DNA from: Actinomadura sp. NAK00032
GTDB taxonomy: Bacteria; Actinomycetota; Actinomycetes; Streptosporangiales; Streptosporangiaceae
DNA length: 64,000 nucleotides
Direction of reading: 5' to 3'
Assembly (NCBI RefSeq): GCF_013364275.1
Contig: NZ_CP054932.1
Location: forward strand, 62,001 to 126,000
Made by a program: the position numbers and the translations under genes. This document shows, piece by piece, positions 25,257 through 33,204 of the stretch. A model generated the notes under the pieces. The model worked only from the letters and a program-made list of their open reading frames with translations. It searched no databases and was not told where the DNA came from. Positions within the stretch are counted from its first letter, which is position 1; the number at the start of each line of letters is the position of its first letter.

Positions 25257-25592
25257 CTACGCGGCGACGCCGCAGAATTGGTTGCCTTCGAGGTCGGCCA
25301 GCACGACCCAGCCGTCGAAGCGCCGCACTTCGCTCGCGCCAACGGCCCGGATGCGGTCGACCTCGCCTGCCAGGTCGTCGGTGAACAGGTCCAGGTGCAG
25401 CCGGTTCTTGCCGTCCCGGCGTTCGGGGACGGCCTGCAGGGACAGGCCGACGCCGCTCTTGTTCGCGTCCTCCAGGTAGGTGGTGCCCTCGTCCGAGGAC
25501 GCGACCTGGTAGCCGGTGACCGCCTGCCAGAAGGCGGTGCTACCGGCCAGGTCGTTGGTGTCGATGCAGATGTTGCCGATGCTGATGCTCAC
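25257..25592 (-). CDS. Single-module VOC-family protein
   Basis: 111 residues, glyoxalase/bleomycin-resistance fold: MSISIGNICIDTNDLAGSTA with FWQAVTGYQV, NRLHLDLFTDD (metal-type His/Asp positions) and a final VVLADLEGNQFC strand. Proteins of this size act as homodimers. First gene of the leftward VOC–SRPBCC pair and divergent from the CGNR regulator, with an AT-richer promoter region (GATACGTCAGTTAGATC type half-sites, 25605-25650) between them. The CGNR protein probably controls it; this is inferred from position. Confidence 0.85.
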   Translation of the reverse strand: MSISIGNICIDTNDLAGSTAFWQAVTGYQVASSDEGTTYLEDANKSGVGLSLQAVPERRDGKNRLHLDLFTDDLAGEVDRIRAVGASEVRRFDGWVVLADLEGNQFCGVAA

Positions 25593-25680
25593 CAGCGATC
25601 CCTTCTGATCTAACTGACGTATCGGTTACGTCGGTTAGGTAACCTACCATCTCTGATAGCCGGGTAGGGTGCGAGTCGTG

Positions 25681-26313
25681 ATGAACGAGCATGCCGCCGA
25701 GCCCGTGCCGGACAACCTCACGACCGGGACGGCACCGATGCCGCTGCGTGTGATCGAGGAGTTCGTCAACACCCGCCGCCGGGACAGTGACGAGATCGCG
25801 ACCCCGGACCAGTTGGCGACGTGGTTGCACGCCCGCGGCCTCATGCCGGCAGGCACGGTGGTGAACGCCGAGCAGCGCGACCGCGGCGAACGGATCCGCG
25901 AGGGGCTGCGCGCGCTGATCGCCGAGAACAACGCCCCGCCGGTCTCCAGCCCGCGCCCGGACGGCCTGAACCCCGCCGCTCGCGCCGAGCTCGCCGACCT
26001 CACCCGCGACTTCCCGCTGATGCTCGACGTGACCGTCTCCCCGCCCCGGCTGGTCGCCCGCACCCGGGCGCCGGTGGAGGCGGCGCTGGCCCGGCTGCTC
26101 GCGGTCGTGGCCGAGGCCGTGGCGGACGGCACGTGGACGCGGCTCAAGGCCTGCCGGGAACCGAGCTGCCGATGGGCCTACTACGACCACTCCCGCAACC
26201 GGCGCCGGACCTGGTGCTCCATGGACATCTGCGGCAACCGCGCCAAAGCCCGCGCCTCCCACCACCGTAAATCCGCCGCGCCCTCGACCGGGGGCCAGCC
26301 GGCGAACCGATGA
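25681..26313 (+). CDS. ABATE/CGNR zinc-finger transcriptional regulator
   Basis: 210 residues. The N-terminal ligand-binding ABATE-type domain (LRVIEEFVNTRRRDSDE..., PDQLATWLHARGL, AEQRDRGERIREGLRALI) is followed by a C-terminal CGNR zinc finger. There CREPSC and CSMDICGNR supply the four cysteines, and the basic RRRTW and RAKARASHHRK segments probably bind DNA. The start is ATG 25681; a GTG at 25669 is also in frame. Divergent from the VOC–SRPBCC pair, its likely target. Confidence 0.9.
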   Translation: MNEHAAEPVPDNLTTGTAPMPLRVIEEFVNTRRRDSDEIATPDQLATWLHARGLMPAGTVVNAEQRDRGERIREGLRALIAENNAPPVSSPRPDGLNPAARAELADLTRDFPLMLDVTVSPPRLVARTRAPVEAALARLLAVVAEAVADGTWTRLKACREPSCRWAYYDHSRNRRRTWCSMDICGNRAKARASHHRKSAAPSTGGQPANR

Positions 26314-26699
26314 CGCCGCGCCGTCGTGCCGGGCGGAGCATCGGCTCACCGAACATCTGATCAGTGGCCACGCCGACCACGAAACTGCGCGATCGTGCGT
26401 CTGTCGGCTCTCGCGCGGCCGGGGCGAAGAGGTCACCATCTGCAGCCGTCGAGAGCGGCCGGATCCGCCCCGACGTCCACATCATGACGCCGAAGAAGTT
26501 GGCTTTGCCGCTTTGGCCGGGTGAGGTGTGTGACAGCAACTCGTCGGGTATCCCGCGCCCACACCCGACGGCACCCCGCTCGGAAGCAGGTCTGAAGCTG
26601 CTCCCGAACAGCCGGTCACGTTGAGAGCTCGGGGCGCGTGAGCGCAGCGGGCTGCGTGGCCGCCGGCCCGCGAGGGGGCGAGCGGCCCCATTGTCCCCG
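26314..26699. other. Intergenic region, nothing recognised
   Basis: About 390 bp between the converging ends of the CGNR gene and the VOC gene. No frame has codon bias, and no clear stem-loop or RNA was seen. Confidence 0.5.
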
Positions 26700-27236
26700 T
26701 CAGTGCGGCAGCCGGACCGGTGCGCTGCTGCGGCCTCGGACGCGGCCGCTGAGTTCGGCGTCCAATGTCTCCTGGGCGACGCGCATGCCCGCCGCGTAGA
26801 CGGGTTCCTGCAGGCGCTTCCACATCTCTTGTTCGGGAACGTCCTCGACGTGGGCGACCACCCACCAGATGTTGCCGAAGGGGTCCTTGATCCGGCCGCC
26901 CCGCTGCCCGAAGGCGTCGGAGGCGATGGGGGTGACGACGGTGCCGCCCGCCTCGACGGCGCGGGCGAACGCCGCGTCGGCGTCGGGTACGAACACGCGC
27001 AGGAGGCTCGGCATGGCGGGCCAGTCGGGACGTCGGTCGAAGGCGAGGACGACGGTGTCGCCCACGCGGATCTCGCCGTGGCCGATCAGCCCGTCCTCGG
27101 TGGCCACCCGGCCGAGTTCGGTGCCGTCGAATGCCTGGGAGACGTAGTCGAGGAAGGCTCCGGTGTCGTCGGTGACGACCCACGGCGCGACGCTGGTGTA
27201 GCCCTCGGGGGCGGCGCTGATCTGCTCGGACATCAT
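26700..27236 (-). CDS. VOC-family protein (PhnB-like)
   Basis: 178 residues with the same plan as the 23352-23849 protein: GYTSVAPWVVTDDTGAFLDY, AFDGTELGRVATEDGLIGHG, VGDTVVLAFDRRPDWPAMPS, KDPFGNIWWVVAHVEDVPEQ, plus a longer C-terminal tail. The two share clear similarity throughout (VEDxxxQEMxxRL, MPxLLRxFVxDADA), so they are paralogues. It is divergent from the WYL regulator, which probably controls it. Start ATG 27236, or the next ATG in MMSEQ. Confidence 0.87.
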   Translation of the reverse strand: MMSEQISAAPEGYTSVAPWVVTDDTGAFLDYVSQAFDGTELGRVATEDGLIGHGEIRVGDTVVLAFDRRPDWPAMPSLLRVFVPDADAAFARAVEAGGTVVTPIASDAFGQRGGRIKDPFGNIWWVVAHVEDVPEQEMWKRLQEPVYAAGMRVAQETLDAELSGRVRGRSSAPVRLPH

Positions 27237-27327
27237 GATCCTGTCTTCTTGTCGCTCGGCTGTCGAAGACGAACGTAGGCGGGATCTAGGCTTGTTCCGG
27301 TCCTAGATGCCGGGCATCCTGTGCACC

Positions 27328-28326
27328 ATGTCCGGACCCACTTCGCGGCTGCTGTCGCTGCTCTCGCTTCTGCAGACGCCGCGCACCTGGCCCGGGAGCG
27401 AACTGGCCGAGCGGCTCGGCATCACCCATCGCACGGTCCGGCGGGACGTCGAGCGGCTCCGCGAGATGGGCTATCCGATCGAGGCCGACCTCGGCGCGCA
27501 CGGCGGCTACCGGCTCGTCGCGGGCTCGGCACTGCCGCCACTGCTGCTGGAGGACGACGAGGCGGTCGCCGTCGCGCTGGGGCTGCGCACCGTCGCGGCG
27601 CAAGGTCTGCCCGAACTGGAGGAGGCGGGGATCCGGGCCCTGGCGAAGCTGAGCAATGCGCTGCCCACCCGCCTGCGCCACCGCGTCCGCGCCCTGGGCG
27701 GCTCGATCTCGGGCTGGATGCCCCCCGGCCGCACCGCCGACCCCGACGTCCTCACCGCTCTCGCCACCGCCATCGCGGGCGGGGAACGGCTGCGGATGCG
27801 CTACCGGGACCGGGAAGGCGCGATCACCACCCGGCACGTCGAACCGCAGCGGCTGGTCAGCGCTCACCGCCACTGGTACCTGTTCGCCTTCGACATCGAC
27901 CGCGACGCCTGGCGCACCTTCCGAGCCGATCGCATCCAGACTCCGCGCGGCACGGGCGCCCGCACCTCCCGGCACCTGCCCGAGGAGGACCTGCAGACCC
28001 ACCTCGCGCGAGCCGCCCTGGCCATGGCGCCGGTCTACCGCGCCGACGTCACCCTCCACCTCACCCTCGCCACAGCGACGACCCGGCTCCAGGACCACCT
28101 CGGCGACGGAACCCTCACCCCCGAAGGCGACCGGACGCGATGGCGCAGCGCCCGCGACACCGTCGAATGGCTCGCGCTCCGCCTCCTGTCCCTCGACTGC
28201 CCCTTCGAGGTCCACAGCCCGCCGGCCCTGCTCGACCACCTCGCCCGCATCCACGACCACACCCGTAACACCGCGCCCAGAGATGAAACCATCACCGACC
28301 GAGAGCCCAACAAGGAGGCACCGTGA
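27328..28326 (+). CDS. WYL-domain (YafY-type) transcriptional regulator
   Basis: 332 residues from ATG 27328 (an upstream in-frame ATG at 27307 would add seven). N-terminal HTH_11/DeoR-type winged helix (RLLSLLSLLQTPRTWPGSEL, then AERLGITHRTVRRDVERLRE and a GAHGGYRL wing). A WYL ligand/nucleic-acid-sensing domain follows (MRYRDREGAITTRHVEPQRL, HWYLFAFDIDRDAWRTFRAD). A WCX-type C-terminus ends it (PFEVHSPPALLDHLARIHDH). Divergent from the VOC gene. Its stop overlaps the next start by GTGA. A decayed, internally deleted copy of this gene lies at about 29155-29320. Confidence 0.9.
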   Translation: MSGPTSRLLSLLSLLQTPRTWPGSELAERLGITHRTVRRDVERLREMGYPIEADLGAHGGYRLVAGSALPPLLLEDDEAVAVALGLRTVAAQGLPELEEAGIRALAKLSNALPTRLRHRVRALGGSISGWMPPGRTADPDVLTALATAIAGGERLRMRYRDREGAITTRHVEPQRLVSAHRHWYLFAFDIDRDAWRTFRADRIQTPRGTGARTSRHLPEEDLQTHLARAALAMAPVYRADVTLHLTLATATTRLQDHLGDGTLTPEGDRTRWRSARDTVEWLALRLLSLDCPFEVHSPPALLDHLARIHDHTRNTAPRDETITDREPNKEAP

Positions 28327-28806
28327 GCAGGTCGGTGATCCGCTTACCGACGCCTCCCATCGACGACCACTACCGATTGCACGACGTCTTCCACCTAGCA
28401 CATGCCGCCGTGCTCGACCGGTCCCCGGTCATCCGCTCCCTCATGAAGCTGAAGCGGCGCTCCCGGCCCGACATCGACCTCGCCGAGGACGGCGGCAGGG
28501 CGATCGCCATCGAGGAGGCCATGTCCGCGCTGGTGTTCGCCTACGCGAGCGAGCACAACTACCTCGAAGGCAAGGCCCATGTCGACAACGCCCTGCTGGA
28601 GACCATCCGCTCCATCACCGCCCAGCTTCGAGGTTTCCACTCGCCGCGCCGCCGACTGGGAGAAGGCCATCCTCACCGGCTACCGCGCTTGGCGGCGCCT
28701 CCGCGAAACCGACGGCGGCTTCCTGGACTTCGACATGACCGCCCAGACCCTAGAGGCGTTGGCGTCCGGCGCGGGTGGAGGCACCGTGGAAGATGATCTT
28801 CCCTAG
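28323..28806 (+). pseudogene. MazG-like pyrophosphohydrolase-type gene, truncated and frameshifted
   Basis: The first part (LPTPPIDDHYRLHDVFHLAH, then PVIRSLMKLKRRSRPDIDLA and ALVFAYASEHNYLEGKAHVD) and, after a frame change at about 28626, the second part (ADWEKAILTGYRAWRRLRET followed by DGGFLDFDMTAQTLEAL) together match the C-terminal half of actinobacterial MazG-like proteins. These begin some 150 residues earlier in full-length relatives. The gene is thus missing its N-terminal half and carries a +1-type shift. It is fused tightly behind the WYL gene by a GTGA overlap. Confidence 0.65.
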
Positions 28807-28929
28807 CGTGGAATTCGGGGTGGACGAGACCCTGCGCTGATGCTGGTTAGCGGGTTTCGTCGGTTCCCCACGAACGAGTTGGGAGTGGTGTGTCTGCGGA
28901 GAGCGCAGGCCGCCACTCCTTCGTTGTTT

Positions 28930-29045
28930 TACCCGGGGGACGACCCCCGGACCCCCGATGTGGGGGCTCCGCCCCCACGCCCCCGGCGCTCGCTAGCGCT
29001 CGCTCCCCCTCGGCTTCGCCATCGGTTCGGGGCTTCGCCCCTTGC
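28930..29045. repeat. Cluster of short GC-rich hairpins
   Basis: Consecutive small palindromes: GTGGGGGC-TCC-GCCCCCAC (near 28960-28980), GGGGC-TTC-GCCCC (near 29030), and an AGCGCT-type repeat CGCTCGCTAGCGCTCGC, followed by CCCCATTGGGG (29045-29055). This is typical of multi-stem intergenic elements seen after genes in actinomycetes. It could be a compound terminator or a small interspersed repeat. Confidence 0.5.
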
Positions 29046-29154
29046 CCCCATTGGGGTGCTCCTCGCGCTCATTGCCGCGGCGCCGCCTGCACGACCGCTC
29101 CCGCAAGTTTGCTTCGCCCTCGGACGGGGGCCGACCAAGATCATTAGTAACGGC

Positions 29155-29320
29155 CGGCCCCGACGTCCTCACCGCTCTCGCCGCCGCGGGCGGGGAACGA
29201 TGGCTCGCGCTCCGCCTCCTGTTCCTCGACTACCCCTTCGAGGTTCACAGCCCGCCGGCCCTGCTCGATCACCTCGCCCGCATCCATGACCACACCCGTA
29301 GCACCGCGCCTAGAGAGGAA
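29155..29320 (+). pseudogene. Internally deleted partial copy of the WYL regulator gene
   Basis: PDVLTALAAAGGERWLALRL joins two parts of the 27328-28326 gene that are about 390 bp apart there (PDVLTALATAIAGGERL and EWLALRLLSLD). It then continues in register (PFEVHSPPALLDHLARIHDH). Nucleotide similarity to the intact gene is high. It has no start or HTH. It is either a tandem duplication that collapsed or the remainder of a second, related locus. Confidence 0.75.
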
Positions 29321-29374
29321 ACCCAAGGGGGCCGGGAGCACACTGTTCCCCGCCCCTTGAGACCGGCCGGTACG

Positions 29375-30844
29375 TCACCGCGCGTTCGACCTGACGAACC
29401 TGACCAGTGCCCACAGCCGGAGCGTCACCGTGACCAGCCCGGCCAGCGCCGCGGCGGCCAGGGCGATCGTCAGCGGTGCCGCGAAGTAGGTGAGCTGCGC
29501 CCAGGTGACCGTACGCCCGCCGGTGATCAGCGACGCCAGATCGGGGTAGGCGGCGAACACCGCGACGGGCAGCAGCGCTGGGACCAGCCGCGGCACGATC
29601 CTCCACCGGGGCGCCGCCGCGCGCTTGCGTGCCCACCGGCGGGCGCGGAACCCGGCCAGTACCCCCAGTCCGACGGAGACGAGCACGATCAGGCCGAGGG
29701 CGAGCTCGGCCAGTTGCGAGTCGTCCCCGGGCGCGGGTGGGGTGCGCCCATCGGTCAGCGTCAGCAGGCCCTGCAGCGTCGACCAGCTCGCGTCGGTCAG
29801 TCCGGCGCCGTTGACCATGACGGCGACGCCGTACCCGGTGGACGGCACGATCGCCTCGGCGGCGTTGTAGGTGAAGATGTTCCCCGAGTGCACGAGCCGT
29901 GTCGGGCCGGTGCCGTCCTTCTCCTCGGCCCAGCCCATGCCGTACCGGCGGTCGCCGGTGGCCGGGCCGGGCGTGTGCATGGTGTGCAGCGCGGCGGGGC
30001 TCAGCGTGCGCGGCGCGTGACCGGCCTGGGCGATCAGCCACCGCCCCATGTCGTGGGCATTGGTGATCACACCGCCCGAGCCGCTGCCGTCGAGAAAGCC
30101 GGGCGGTTCGGAGCGCGCGACCCACAGGCCGAACACGGAGTGGTGGCCGTCGGCAGGGCGGACGTCCCGGTCGCTGACGGCGCTGCCGTCCATGCCGAGT
30201 GGGGCGAACACGCGGTGCCGCAGGTAGTCGCCGAACGGCCGGCCGGTGACGACCTCGACAAGGCGGGCGGCCAGGTTGTAGTTGACGTTGCAATACGCCC
30301 AGCGGGTGCCCGGGTCGGTGGTCAGCCGCGCGGTGCGCAGCCGTGCCACGTACTCGCGAAGCGAGCCGGCGTCCTCCAGCGCGCCAATGTCGATGGTGCG
30401 GTCGGACAGGCCGGAGGTCTGGTTGAGCAATTGCCGCACGGTGATGCGCGCGGCCCGTGGATCGTCCGCCTGGAACTCCGGCATCTGCGCGGCGACCGGC
30501 CGGTCCAGGGCGATCCGCCCCTCGTCGACGAGGGTCATCACCGCGGCGGCGGTGACCGACTTGCTGAGCGAGGCCACCCGCATCGGTGTGCGGGCGGTGA
30601 CCGGGCGGCCGGCGGAGTCGTGGCCGTATCCCGCGGCGTGGACGACGCGGCGGCCGTGGGTCACCACCAGCGACATCCCCGGCACGCCGGAGGCCTTCAT
30701 CGCCTGGCGGGCGTACGCGTCGATCGCCTCCGGCGTGACGCTGGTCTCGGCCGGGGGTGCGGGCGCGGCATGGGCCGCAAGCACCGGGGTCGTCGTCACG
30801 GCGAACCCGATCGCGATGATCGCCGCCGAAAGCCTGGTTCTCAA
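29375..30844 (-). CDS. Membrane-anchored serine hydrolase (class C beta-lactamase / PBP4* family)
   Basis: 489 residues with a signal peptide (IIAIGFAVTTTPVLAAHA). The penicillin-recognising catalytic domain is at about 35-370, with active-site S-x-x-K in VASLSKSV, Y-x-N in WAYCNVNYN, and HSG in RLVHSGNIF in place of KTG. Four hydrophobic segments at the C-terminus (about 380-485) anchor it in the membrane. The start is TTG 30844, supported by AAGGAG just upstream and by the signal peptide beginning there. Likely a D-aminopeptidase or esterase of the outer membrane face; a true beta-lactamase role is uncertain. Confidence 0.88.
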   Translation of the reverse strand: MRTRLSAAIIAIGFAVTTTPVLAAHAAPAPPAETSVTPEAIDAYARQAMKASGVPGMSLVVTHGRRVVHAAGYGHDSAGRPVTARTPMRVASLSKSVTAAAVMTLVDEGRIALDRPVAAQMPEFQADDPRAARITVRQLLNQTSGLSDRTIDIGALEDAGSLREYVARLRTARLTTDPGTRWAYCNVNYNLAARLVEVVTGRPFGDYLRHRVFAPLGMDGSAVSDRDVRPADGHHSVFGLWVARSEPPGFLDGSGSGGVITNAHDMGRWLIAQAGHAPRTLSPAALHTMHTPGPATGDRRYGMGWAEEKDGTGPTRLVHSGNIFTYNAAEAIVPSTGYGVAVMVNGAGLTDASWSTLQGLLTLTDGRTPPAPGDDSQLAELALGLIVLVSVGLGVLAGFRARRWARKRAAAPRWRIVPRLVPALLPVAVFAAYPDLASLITGGRTVTWAQLTYFAAPLTIALAAAALAGLVTVTLRLWALVRFVRSNAR

Positions 30845-31050
30845 TCCCTCTCCTTCACATGGATGGAAGAGAACCTAGGAACCGACGCCCTCTCAGGGGA
30901 TCTGCCGATCGTCCACGATCACCCCCGACCTTTGGCAGAGGTCCGCACGAGGGCCTGGAGCACCTGGTGCGGGAGTCGTCGCGGAGTTGACGTGTGGGGT
31001 CCCGTCGGCGACGTCTGCGGTCCTCCTGGGGGTGCCCGCCCCGTCCTACG

Positions 31051-31368
31051 CGGCATCTCCAGAGAGCCGCCGGCGGCACTGGCGGTGACATCGAATATGA
31101 CCCTGCTGTCGATCAGGTCGACCAGCCAGGTAGCGCGCACTAGTACGGGCTTGACCGGCGGTGCGTCGGGGGCTTTGCGGGCGCGGGACCCGAGGCTGCC
31201 GACCCGGCTGATCTTGCGGTGCGCCACAGTCGGCAGGAACAGCCAGGTGGGCTGCCGTGGCAGGTCGGCAGCCAGCTCAGCGGGCGGGGCCTCCCACGCT
31301 CGGCGGCACTTCACGTCCCGCCGGTGGAGTCCGCGGACCCGCGCGGTGGCGCCGCCGTTGGTCATCTG
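31051..31368 (-). pseudogene. Decayed third copy of the integrase-like gene
   Basis: Runs parallel to 7052-7369 of the copy at 6975-8033 with high nucleotide similarity. Shared features include VRGLHQ/HRRDVKCRRxWEAP, QPTWLFLPTVxHRK, RKAPDAPPVKP and RATWLVDLIDSRV. Both ends stop abruptly: about 31368 (after GGVTV-like sequence) and about 31051 (after GGSLEM). No start, no N-terminal half, no DDE gene beside it. It is closer to copy 1 than to copy 2, so it is a relatively recent fragment of the same element, about 24 kb away. Confidence 0.85.
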
Positions 31369-31560
31369 GCACAACCCCGATCTCGCCCGGCAGCCACGGA
31401 ACCTCGATCGGTGTCGCCAGGTTTCCTCTGCCGCGCCGCACGACCGGGCACGGGCGCTGCTCTGGCGGCCCCGAGCCCGTCGTGCGGCCCTCCTACTGGC
31501 CGTAGGTGCTCCGGCGGGTTGCCGACGCGGCGCGGGGCCGCCGGCCGGGTTCCGGCGGTT

Positions 31561-32559
31561 CTACTGGGCCGGGGCGAACAGCTTCTGTGTTTTCATGGCC
31601 ATCCATTCGCCGGCGATGACGGTTTCGGGCCGTTCCCGGTCCGCCTCGGAGGTGATCGGCCGCAGGGGCTCGACGACGGCGTCGTGATTGGGCTGGAAGA
31701 AGAACGGGACGGACAGGCGTGAGGATGTGTCCGTCTCCGCCGGGTTGATCACCCGGTGCATGGTGGAGACCCATCGGCCGCCGGTCCACAGGGCCAGCAG
31801 GTCGCCGATGTTGATCACGAAGCTCCCGGGGACGGCGCGGACGTCCTGCCAGGTGTTCTCGCCCTGGAGGACCTGGAGTCCTCCGATGTCGTCCTGCTGG
31901 TACAAGACGGTCAGCCCGCCGAAGTCGGTGTGCGCGCCTCGACGGAGCTGGCCCGGCAGGGGCTCTTGGAGTTGGGGGAAGTAGTAGTTGGCGACGAGGG
32001 AGGAGACGTGGCGGTCGAACTTGTCGTCGAAGTGGTCTTCGTCGAGGCCGAGGGCGCGGGCGCACAGGCGCATGAGGTCGGCCGATAGTGCATGGAGCGC
32101 GGTCATGTACTCCTGCCAGGTGCTCTGGAACTCGGCCGGTTCCTGTGGCCACAGGTTGGCCAGTTTCCAGGTCGCCCAGTAGTCGCCGAGCATCTCCCGT
32201 TCCCGGTCGCTCAGCTCACCCGTGACGTGCGCGGCGAACGACTCGCACAGATCGGGCGGAGTCCTGCGGTCGAGGCTCTGGGCGGTGGTACCGCCTGAGC
32301 TGCGGAATCCGGAGAATCCCGGCCGCTGGACGGCGCTCTTCTCCTCGCCGGGCAGCCTGAAGAACGCGGTGGTCACCGTGCGCATCCGTTCGATGAGCTC
32401 CGCGGGAACGCCGTGACCGGTGATGACGAAGAAGCCCGAGGTCCGGCAGGCCCTGTCGATCGCCTCGGCCAGTGCTACGCGCCCAGGGCCGCTGTGCCTG
32501 GAAGAGATGTCGATGACGGGCACGTACCCGCCGACTGTGGTGACCGTGTCTGGATTCAT
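31561..32559 (-). CDS. Isopenicillin-N-synthase-family 2-oxoglutarate/Fe(II) dioxygenase
   Basis: 332 residues. N-terminal DIOX_N domain (VPVIDISSRHSG, SGFFVITGHGVPAELIERM, FFRLPGEEKSAV) and C-terminal jelly roll with the iron ligands H-x-D in GAHTDFGGLTV and the distal His in STMHRVINP. The 2OG-binding R-x-S is in SSRLSVPFFF. Substrate not deducible: relatives act in plant-hormone-like, antibiotic and small-molecule oxidation. The ATG at 32559 is chosen because GGAGG lies six bases before it; upstream in-frame ATGs lack this. It has no obvious biosynthetic partner genes, so a stand-alone role is likely. Confidence 0.9.
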   Translation of the reverse strand: MNPDTVTTVGGYVPVIDISSRHSGPGRVALAEAIDRACRTSGFFVITGHGVPAELIERMRTVTTAFFRLPGEEKSAVQRPGFSGFRSSGGTTAQSLDRRTPPDLCESFAAHVTGELSDREREMLGDYWATWKLANLWPQEPAEFQSTWQEYMTALHALSADLMRLCARALGLDEDHFDDKFDRHVSSLVANYYFPQLQEPLPGQLRRGAHTDFGGLTVLYQQDDIGGLQVLQGENTWQDVRAVPGSFVINIGDLLALWTGGRWVSTMHRVINPAETDTSSRLSVPFFFQPNHDAVVEPLRPITSEADRERPETVIAGEWMAMKTQKLFAPAQ

Positions 32560-32969
32560 GATTGCCTCCATCGCGCTGCATCCGTTGAGATGACCGGACA
32601 TTTGGGCTGAACAGGAGAAACGGCCGGAGCGCCGGAGCCGGGCCCGCGTGAATTCACCACAGCTGGTTCCGGCACGGCGGTTCCCGGCACGGCGGTTCCC
32701 GGCACGGCGGTTTCGCCGTTCTCGTGACTCTCAGTGTTCCGTTAAAGTCGCTCCGGAGACTTTTCGTCACTTCCAGCCCGGTGACCGGAGGACGGCAGCC
32801 GATGACCCTCAAAGCCCGCTCGAAGCCCTCGACGGAATCCGCTGCCTCGGCCGCCGGCGCGGCGGTCCACCTCCTGGGGCGACCGCCGCCCCGAAGTTGA
32901 TCACGGCTTTAGTTCGTGGTTCCCTCACCGACACAGGCCCTCCTGGTGTAGAGAGGTGTGCGGGGGGCC
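32560..32969 (+). other. Intergenic region with triplicated 15-mer
   Basis: About 410 bp upstream of the dioxygenase. It contains three tandem 15-mers (see separate entry) and an AT-richer stretch near 32735-32775 (GTTCCGTTAAAGTCGC...). A small frame, ATG 32802 to TGA 32900 (MTLKARSKPSTESAASAA...), has a GGAGG about 15 bases upstream and may be a severed gene start; not recognised. Confidence 0.4.
32669..32713. repeat. Three tandem copies of CCGGCACGGCGGTTC
   Basis: Direct repeats at 32669-32683, 32684-32698 and 32699-32713; the last differs by one base at its end (TTT). Located about 110 bp upstream of the dioxygenase start, so it could affect that promoter or be a slippage product. Confidence 0.8.
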
Positions 32970-33152
32970 ATGCGCAGCTCGGGCGGGCGGCGGCTGGTGC
33001 GGGTGCAGTTGCCGCACCGTGCCACCAGCCGGCGGGAGGGGCAGCGGACCCGGGCGATCTCGTTGTGGGCCACCGCGCCGGCGCTCGGTGTCGGGCTGGG
33101 GCACACCAGTGACGAGATCGCCGAGTACTGCATCGCGGGCGCCCCGGTGTGA
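32970..33152 (+). CDS. Small hypothetical protein (60 aa)
   Basis: Sequence MRSSGGRRLVRVQLPHRATS, then a basic stretch and LWATAPALGVGLGHTSDEIA, ending EYCIAGAPV. Third codon positions are almost all G or C, as in the surrounding real genes. No family recognised. A strong shared terminator follows (33169-33198) and the convergent C39 gene lies beyond. An alternative start is 32958. Confidence 0.45.
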   Translation: MRSSGGRRLVRVQLPHRATSRREGQRTRAISLWATAPALGVGLGHTSDEIAEYCIAGAPV

Positions 33153-33168
33153 TCGGGCGCCGCCGGGC

Positions 33169-33198
33169 GGCCCCGCGCCGGGTGTCCGGCGCGGGGCC
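33169..33198. terminator. Bidirectional terminator between convergent genes
   Basis: Perfect 13-bp stem GGCCCCGCGCCGG / CCGGCGCGGGGCC with loop GTGT. It lies 16 bp after the 60-aa gene and 6 bp from the stop of the leftward C39 gene. Confidence 0.7.
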
Positions 33199-33204
33199 TC
33201 GGGG

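Noticed and set aside
29042..31687. Plus-strand open frame over the serine hydrolase
   Set aside because: Antisense shadow except for the short WYL-like remnant at its start.
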